Shown in pieces: positions 1-9,100 of a stretch of 64,000 nucleotides of DNA. Both the position numbers and the translations under genes were made by a program. The notes beneath the pieces are model-generated. The model had not been told where the DNA came from. It saw nothing but the letters and a program-made list of their open reading frames with translations, and did no database searches. The stretch is taken from the NCBI GenBank assembly GCA_022829145.1, contig CM040746.1, positions 7,768,684 through 7,832,683 on the forward strand, written 5' to 3'. This DNA comes from Albula goreensis (lineage: Eukaryota; Chordata; Actinopteri; Albuliformes; Albulidae). Position 1 is the first letter of the stretch. Every line of letters begins with the position of its first letter.

Positions 1-138
1 AGGAGCCGGACATTGCCTCCAAGATCCCCTCCCGCTTCTTCAACACTGCCTCCAGTGCCAAAGGGATCGATATCAAGGTGTACCTGGGTGCCCAGCTGCA
101 GCGCCTGGAGCTGGAGAGCCCAAACTACGCCTTGACAA
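1..138 (+). CDS. ITPRID2: ITPRID2 exon (partial at window edge)
   Basis: Reading from base 3 gives [13 protein letters not shown], then [20 protein letters not shown] and ESPNYALT, a conserved block of the ITPRID family. The donor gtatgc follows base 138. The exon ends with one base of a Ser codon that is completed at 2243 (A|GT), followed by [20 protein letters not shown]. The true exon start lies before the window. Confidence 0.9.
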
Positions 139-3100
139 GTATGCTGGCTTTCTGTCTACATCTGAAAGGGCCAAAGTGTCTAGCTTTCTGTCTAAAAGGG
201 CCAAAGCACTTAACTTCCTGTCTGTAAGGGCCAAAGTGCCTAGCTTCCTGTCTGAAAGGGCCAAAACACTTAACTTCCTGTCTGAAAGGGCCAAAACACT
301 TAGCTTCCCATCTAAAAGGACATGAGCACCTGGCTTTCTGTCTAAATAGGTTAAAGTGCCTGGCTTTATCTCTAAAGGGGGAAAAACACCTGACTATCTG
401 ACTAAATGGGCCAAAGCTCCTGACTCTCTTTCTGAACGGGCCAAAGGCTCTCTGTCTGAACAAGTGAACGCGTTACCACCAGCACTCCAGATCCCATCTC
501 TGCACCGCCGTTGCCCAGGCAACCGTGTCCACACATGCTCATAAATACAGGAGGGAGATACCGCGAACGGCACGCGTGCGAACAGGGCACGGCACCAGAT
601 AAGACAGGCTGCGCGGAAAGGCTCTCAGCATGCCGCTGCTTGCAGTTGGGTGGGAAGACTGCCCCTGTGGGCCATGCTGATTCAGACCTCTCTCTGGTAT
701 CGGGGCCCTCGCAGGGAGCGAGCGGGGACAGTTCGAGCGAACAAAAACTACACAAGGGGGTCTTTGTTCCCCTTTTGGGCAAAGACAACAGTGGCGCAGC
801 TGAGCAAGGCTGTGTGGGACAGCTCACACCGGGCGGGGCCCTGGCCGCTAGGGCACCGGCCGGCCGCTTTATCGGCCGCATTTGCATAACTAATGCAGGG
901 TTCCAAGGCCTGACGGTCATATGACTGAGCATGGAGCTGCTCCCAGCCTAGGCGGGGAGGAGGAGAAAGAGGAGAGGGAGAGGAGGAATGGAGGGGGAGC
1001 AAGAGAGACGGGGGCCGTCCCAAGTGCCGACGAGGGGTGTCTCAACATTTCACGTTCTGTGACAGTTCAGCCTGTGCTATGAGGCCACACTGTACTGTGC
1101 CTTGGTTCAATCCCTTGTGAAATCTCGTTGCAGTTTCCTGTTTATCAGCGTATGCAAGTCACTCTGCTTCTCCTTGAATTTCTAAACCCTGTCTCATCTC
1201 CCCTATTTTGGTCGTATGAGACCTGTAATATTGATTTCATACTGTCCCAAAAACTGCTCTGCAGAGCAGTTTCAGCTGAATGGCCTACTTAACGCAACAA
1301 AAGCTTTATAGAGACACATACAATGGTCTGTACATATAGGTTTGTGGACAACGTCTTCAATGTTAAAAAATATTTTCAGTCCTGTAAGCGTGAGGAAATG
1401 GAATAATTTTGTTCGGATTTAACACATGTTTCCGGTCTTGAGCTCCTAGAATATCTCTCCCACCGTGTCATGTTGACTTTTCTTACATAACAGATTCTCT
1501 TGCAGAGCTCTCTCTCTTCCTTTTGCTCTTTCTCTTTCTGTCACTGTCTGTCTCTCTCTGTGCATGAGATGATAACAGAATTTGCTGCACTAAAGTGAAT
1601 TTGTGCAAAGCCCAAGCTACTCTGATGTACTGTCTTTAATTTTGAGTGTGTTTTATTCAGGATCAGACCTCAGTGCGATATGTCACTGAGTACAGAGTTT
1701 GAAACATTTTCTGTTACGAAATATTATGCCCCAAATGTTACTGGTTGGATTTATTAAACATCCCTTTTTAGCTCCTTGTAAGGTAAGGCACGGTGTTTCC
1801 GTCCAAATGCTTTTCCTGACATTTTCCTGGTTTGAAGTGCCTGGCTTCACGCTCAGCTCGAATGTGCTTTTGAAAAGATAACGGTACGGCAAAAAGCCAA
1901 AGGATCGCGTAGAGCAAAGACCTGTGGGCACTCAGAGTTCGAGCTTGCAGCTGGTTCATTGTTTATTTGTTTCGTCTGGGATAAAGGTCAAAAGGTAAAT
2001 GCCTGTTTAGGACACGTTATCTGTAAAAAGGGGCTTCCTCTGACAGCTGCCTTTGGTCTGCTTGAATTCTGATGGAGAGAGAGAGAGACCAGGGGCCTCC
2101 TCCTGTGCTTTGTGTGGGATTAGCTGGCAGCTAGCAGTCAATCATGACTTAATTCATTCTTTAATCCCTCTGTTCATTGGTTCGTTAATGTGTTGGTTTC
2201 GTGCAGGGCTGGGTTAGTAACTCCTTCACTTCTCGCCCTCAGGTCGTTTCCGTCAGATCGAGGTTCTCACCACCGTGGCCAACGCCTTCTCCTCGCTGTA
2301 CTCCCAAGTTTCAGGCACGCCCGTGCAGAGGATCGGGAGCTGCGACGTGGAGCCCAAAGAGGCTCCCCTGCTCAAGAGGAACAACTCGGCTCTGAACATC
2401 GCCAAGAAGTTCAAGAAGACGGTCACCGAGCGCTGCCTGCTGGGGGGTGCGGACAAAGGGCCCGCGTCTTTGGAGGAGGAGAGGGAGAGAGTGCCGGACG
2501 AACACGGCCACAAGCAGACGCCAAAAGGCAAGAAGGACCAGCCTGCGCTGGCCACTGTGGCAGAGACCGAAGAGTCCCAGAAACCCTCTGCAGACCCACC
2601 CCCAAGCTCCTCGTCCAGTGACCCACCCAACGGCGACCGGGTAACCCCCGAAGAGCCTGACCTCGCCCAGCTAAGGACCCCAGCCTCTCTGCTGAGGCTG
2701 ACACAGAGCCACCCAAGGAGCAGACGGTGACCTCCACCCCAGAAAAAGAGCCCCCCACCCACCGACTCCACCCCTGCATCTCCCACCTCCTGTCCCAGAC
2801 CAAGGACTCGTTCGAAATGGAAGAGGTATCAAATTAATGTATTAGATTGCTTTCACTATGGGAAACATCCCATACATTATGCACAAAATTTTTTTCCGCC
2901 TGTAGGCAAAGATCCACTCATAAACCCAATTATCAGAGAAAAGGCATATGCACCCAGCAGACTGAAGCGCCCTCTTTCTGTCCCATTTGTTTCCATTGCT
3001 TACACATTTTACCGATCATAGGTACAGTCTATTTGTTGGAGCTGCTTTGTTGCTGCAATGAAAGTAATTCTGCCATGTTTTAAGGTGCAGAGTAATGAAG

Positions 3101-6100
3101 GGGAGGGACTTCCAGGGACCAGTAGCACCTCCCGAGATGGAAATGGTGAGTTTCAGGGGTGGAGCTGCGGGGACGGGTGCCGGGTTGCAAGACAAGTCAC
3201 AGACTTATACAAAACTTTTGCTTTTTCCTTAATGAATTGGGAGTAAAACAACACTCACTATATTTGTCTGTAAATGTTTAATATGCCCATTTTTGGACTG
3301 CTGTTGGCTCGTTGTAAGCCCAATTTGTTGTTACGTAAGTTGTAGCTGTTTGGAATTTTTTTACTGTTGACTGCGTAAAATTAACTAAAGAGATCCAAAC
3401 CTGTGTCACAATTTTCTATGGTCAGAACCTACTAATTTAAATAATTCAGTAATCTTTTCAGAATGTACTCAATATCGTATGAGAAACTGAATTTCTGTGG
3501 CTTGAAGTTTTTGGTTCAGTTGTACCCTGGCAATAACCATGAATATATCTGGGAATCGAACAATAGGAATTAATTCAGCATGATGAAGGTAAAAGCATGC
3601 TTTGTGAAGTAGAAGAAACCTCAAACCTCAAAGCACACAATTTTAAAATGCTGACCCTTATCTGTGAGGATCAGTTGTGGTTGTCTTGCATTTATCTTTA
3701 GGCTCATTTGTAAGAATCTCTTCTGTGCACCTGATTAACTTCACACAAATAAACATTGCAAAAATGTGCAATAGGGGACTTGAGGAAAATTCTCTGAAAT
3801 GTTCATACTAGCAACATTATCGTTCACTGGTGCTAGTTGCGCTACCGCCAAGATCAATGTAAATATACAGGCTATGGGATGGGGTGGTTAGGTTTTTATG
3901 GATTTGTCAAATGATAAAGTGCCCCAGCCTAACTCCTCCCTCAGAACCCTGATACCACCAATCAGATCGCTGGGAGCCAAGTATGGGCCAAAAAGCCTGA
4001 AGTTATCCAGATGCTCTAATAGAAGCCATCTGGTGTTGCGACTATATGGAATCCGATGCACAAGAGCTTTAAAAATGTATCAATGCTGCCCTCTCCTGGT
4101 GGAAAGTGGAAGTGTTCTCAAATTAATCGGCCTTAATGAGGACCACGCATGTTTGGATCTGAGTGTTTCTTCATATATGCTCAGTTCATAAACATTTAGG
4201 GCAAATTCAGGTTTAATAATCTAATACCTTTTGCATTAGTCATGTAGTAAAGTTGACCTAATGTAATGTAAAGTGCTCTGCTGAGCCCCCTGTGTCTGGT
4301 GGGAATCCGCAGACCTCTTATCTGTCTGTCTTCTGACTGCACAGAACCGCTGCTGAGGACAGCCAGCCAGCACTCAGACAGCAGCGGATTTGCTGAAGAT
4401 CCCTCTGCAGATGCCTCTGCCAACTCCCTGAAGGTAGTGTCTGTCCGTTTGTGAGTGAGTGAGTGAGTGTGTGTGTGTGTGTTTGCATGGGTAAGTGTGC
4501 TTGTTTGGAGCTGAACTGATAATATATGTGTTCTCAGACATGTGAGTGAACATGTCAGAATTTTATATGGCAATGTTTAAAGAATATTTTTGCTTCTTGG
4601 TGCTTGTTTGATTGGTGATTGGTTAGATAGGCGGGGAGAAGGTGGGGTTTTAAATGGAGAGGAAGCTTGACCCCTGGGTATTTCCTGTTTCATGGCTGCT
4701 GTGGTGTTCAGGTGCAGGAGAGCTCAGACAGCTGTGACAGTGAGACCACAGTGACGTCTAATGTTGGGGAACAGAACACCCCTGTCACTCAGGACCACCA
4801 TGCGCTCCACAAAACGCCAGAGGAAAAGAAGGGTGTAAGTGACACTACCCAGAACGGCGCTGGAACCCTGGACCAGCCCACAGAACGAGAACCGCAGCCG
4901 GGAGGAGAGTCTCAGACAGCCGCTGTCACAGACAGCACTGAGGTGCTGAACATGGCTGCAGAGAGCAGGAACCCAAGGAACGATGAGCCCAGCAAAGATG
5001 AGGAGGAGGAGGAAGAGGTGGAGTTCCCACAGTATACTCCACACCAGATTCCCCATCCTGCACCAAAAGAGATGTGTGCGCACGAACATGGAGAGCCCAG
5101 CTCAAATGAGGTGCCAGGCTCTCCAGCGGAGCCCAGGGATCCTGCTGAGGTCAGCCCAGCCTTGGGGCCTGGCTCTGAGGGCACAGGTGATAGTGGGTCT
5201 GGGCCCACACTGTCCCAGAGTCGGGTCACGCGGACCTGGGTGAAGCCCCATGACCTGCAGCGAGGCCGGGGCAAATACCCACTTCGGCGGTCCCGTTCAC
5301 TGCCCACCTCCCTGCTCAGCCCCTCACGTGTGGTCTCCTCCGTCAAAATCCAGCTCCGCTCTGGCAGCCCACGACACTGCACCCCAACCTCTTTCTCCTA
5401 CCGGTACACTCCTGAGGAGGAGGAGGAAGATGCCGTGCGCTCGATTGTGGAGGAGGAGGAGGAGGAAGAGGAGCAGTTGTCCTGTCGCTCAACCCTCATC
5501 ATTAAAAGACCTCTACAGGAAAGGGACGCTCCCGATCCGCTCCGGGGTGTGGAGGACGTCCCCCCTAGCCGGATGCCTCCCTACCCCCTGCATCTGCCCC
5601 GACACCTGACCCAGTCCTCCTGTTCCCTGCACAGTGCCCCCCCAGACTGGCCTGAGCGGGGACTGTGTGAACAGTCCCGGTCCTGGAGCACCTGTAGCAT
5701 GCCTGCTCTGCCCCCTCACAGTGCCCCCTACGGCTCACCCGGCCCTCACCCCAACAGTGCCCCCTATAGTTCTGCCTTCAGCCACCCCAATAGCGCCCCT
5801 ACAGTTCTGCCTTCAGCCATCCCAACAGCGCCTCCTACAGTTCTGCCTTCAGCCACCCCAACAGCGCCTCCTACAGTTCTTCTTTCAGCCACCCCAACAG
5901 TGCCCCATACAGTTCCGTCTTCGGCCACCCCAACAATGCCCCTTTCACCCCTCCCTTCGGCCACCCCAACAGCGCCCCCTACAGTTCCACCTTTAGCCAC
6001 CCCAACAGTGCTCCTTTCACCCTTCCCCTTGGCCACCCCAACAATGCCCCTTTCACCCCTCCCTTCAGCCACCCCAACAGCGCCCCCAACAGCTCATCCT

Positions 6101-9100
6101 ACGGCCATCCCTACAGTGCCCCTTATGGCCAGCCCCACAGCGCCCCCTACCTGTATGGAGTGCCTCAGAGTAACTGCAGCCCTTACAGCGCCCCATATGG
6201 CACTCCTCTTAGCTTGCCAAACCACTACTCCTCCAACCCACACATCTTCAGCCCAGTGCCAGCCCCACAGCGCCCCCTGCAGCCCCCATCAGGTGTTGAG
6301 ATGCAGCTGAGGCGGGTCCTGCACGACGTTAGGGGCGCGGTGCGGAACCTGGCCCAGGTAAGTCTTCTGTCCACACACCTGTCCAGCAGGCTCCCAAAGC
6401 CACCATGCGCAGTATGGTAGTCTTCAGCCTTACCTGGCGGAGTCACATAGCTACTGTCCGGATCACTCTGCAAGCTTTGCAAATTAACCCACACATAACA
6501 TTAGGCATCCATTACATTCAGTTGACTTGACAACCTTGTTAGCAGAGCAAAGTCTCCCATGATTACCGATTGCTAATTGTTGCTGTTGTTTCCTGCTGTT
6601 CAGAGTACATCGCTGCATGACATAGACATGGCGACCCACACGTTCAGCATGGACGGTCAGCGGAGGTCAACAGAGACCCTGTATGAGGTGTGTACTCTGT
6701 GTCCCTGACTGATGTACCTGTACACCACACGTAGTGATCAGGATAGTTCACTATGTTTTCTGTTAGCACTAGAGGTGCCTGAAGTCTGAAGCACATGCCG
6801 TCCTCTGTTTGGAAGACCCTGAAAGTTCCCTGAGGGTTCAGACTGAGTCTGAGCTTCTGAGATGTTTCAAGCTTACCGTACTGTATAAAAAAAAACTGCA
6901 TGTCTGCCTGACTAAGTCCTCAGCTTATTAGGCCTTACTCTGATGTCATAGTCAGTTTGATTCAGATATGCACTGTGTGTGTGTGTTCAGTTCTAATAGC
7001 TGATATGGTTAGCATGGGGTGGTGTCTGAACTCCCTTGTGTGAAGGGCCTCTTTTCTACCCCTTTAGGAAAATGTTCAGGAGCTGCAGGGGATCCGGAGC
7101 AACCTGAACATGTTCCGGACACAGATGATGGACCTGGAGCTGGCCCTGATGAGACAGCAGGATAAGGTGTACAAGCACCTGACCGAGGAGGACAGGTATG
7201 ACCCCCGCAGGGACGTCCTCTTTATTGGGTTTGTCTGTAGTTTCACTAGATGTGCCTTTTCTGGGGAATTCATTTCCATTCTGTAATTCAACCCCTTCTA
7301 TTCATGTGAATTTGAGACGTTGTGACAACACACTGGATTCATTTGAATGTGATTTTGTTATCATGGGTAGCCCTGTGCACACTCCCATGTGTTGGTTTTG
7401 TGAAGTGAACACTCCTCACAGCCTGTGTTGTCTGTATATGAGAGCCTGTGCTGTTGACAGTTCAAGCTTGACCTTTGGTTTATGTGTGAACGTGTATGTT
7501 TAAATGCACGTCTCTTTGTGACTTTGCGTGTGCGTCTTCCGACATGCAGACAGGAGACTGAGCACCTGAAGAGCCTGCGCAACGCAGTAAGGCAGGAGCT
7601 GCAGGAGCTCGAGCTGCAGCTGGAGGACCGTCTGCTCTTCCTGGAGGAGCACCTGCGTACCGCTCACTACCGCCACCCTGTGGTGAGTGTCTGTAACGGC
7701 AACCAGCCACGTTCACACAAGTTATTTTTATTTCAAATTAATAAATGAAAGTATCATCATGATGCAATTCCCACATATCATTGAGGTTTTGAGGTTGCAG
7801 TACAGATGAGAAATGTGTATCAAGACAGATGAGCTTTGGGTGAAAAAATAAAAAACATTTTTAGGTAATTGGATATGACTCTGTTTGGAGGCTGTTAATA
7901 TGTCTCTCTAATGGTATGTTTGGTCAAAACATTAATAAGTTCAGGGTGGTTAATTTCTGCCTTTGCCGTTGTTAATTAACATAATTATTGTTTTGCTGTT
8001 GCTAAGGTTATTAGTGTGTGGGCATTTAGGGAGGAGTTCAGGGCTAATGGTTCAACAGGCAAAGTAACAAAAGAAATGTTTCATCAGTCCTCAGCTCTTC
8101 GTTTAAAGTAGAATTGTTGGACTGAGGTGTAACAGCAGAGGGCGTGAATACAACCAACTGATGGATGGTCTGAAGTAAAAGCGTTTGTTTTTGTATGCCT
8201 GTAGTAGACGGGTATTTTTCAGGATCCATTTCCAATTTGACGTTGGCGGTGAAAACCAAATTGTGGAAAGAGGTTCTGATTGTATTAGCTCCAGACATCA
8301 AGCTTTTAGCATTGGCGGTCTTTAGCACTGGTGCAGGTAATAGCAGGCCACATATGGAAGGGTGGTAAGCAGCTGGGCTGTGCAGTTAAAGGGAAAGAAC
8401 TCACATATGGCAAAATGGACTTTGGGGGAGAGCTTATGCTTTTGTTTAGCTATGTGTTCTCCTAAATTAATGGAGGGACTGCAGCCATGAATCAAGTTTG
8501 TATTCTGGCAGAAGCTGAGTCAACAGGTGACTTTGTCATCTTGTCCTTTTGGGATTTGTTGTTGAAAGATGTACATTTCTTGGAGTTGAAATGTTGGGGG
8601 GAAAGGAAAGAAAATATGATTTCTGATGGCTATAACAGTACTTTAAAATAGAGACATCATTGTTTATTCAATAGTGATAGTGCGATGTGATTTCAGAAAA
8701 AATATGCTACCATTTCCATCATCCAAATTCCTGTAGTAGTAGTCTCTTTTAGCCACTTTCAGTTGGGGTATTGGCTTGGATTTGGTGCAAAATAGTTGCT
8801 AGTTTTTGATACCGTATACTAGAAGCCTCAGAAGATTTACTGAGGTAGAGAACCAAGACTTACAGGCATACCCTGCTGGACTGAGCATTTAATAATCACG
8901 AAACAACCGTGCTCAGTCATTACCAGCCATGACTTGGCAGTCTGTGCCTGTATTTGCTATTCCAAAAATATGTTCAGGATATTTATGGGCTTCTACCTTT
9001 CACTATGGACAAGGCAGTTGGAGAAAAATCAGTGACTGGCTTAAAATGCATGTTCTCTTCATCCAGACATGTTTATCTCCAGCCAGCCATAGTCAGCAGG

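Noticed and set aside
125..463. 112-codon minus-strand frame with FGPFRQ repeats
   Set aside because: Minisatellite unit of 30 bases keeps any frame open; the sequence is intronic on the plus-strand gene.
2641..2670. A 30-base gt...ag interval in ITPRID2 exon 2 that might be a mini-intron explaining the frame break
   Set aside because: Far too short to be spliced, and its length is a multiple of three, so it could not change the frame.
2253..2803. 177- and 126-codon minus-strand frames
   Set aside because: Shadows of the GC-rich ITPRID2 exon 2.
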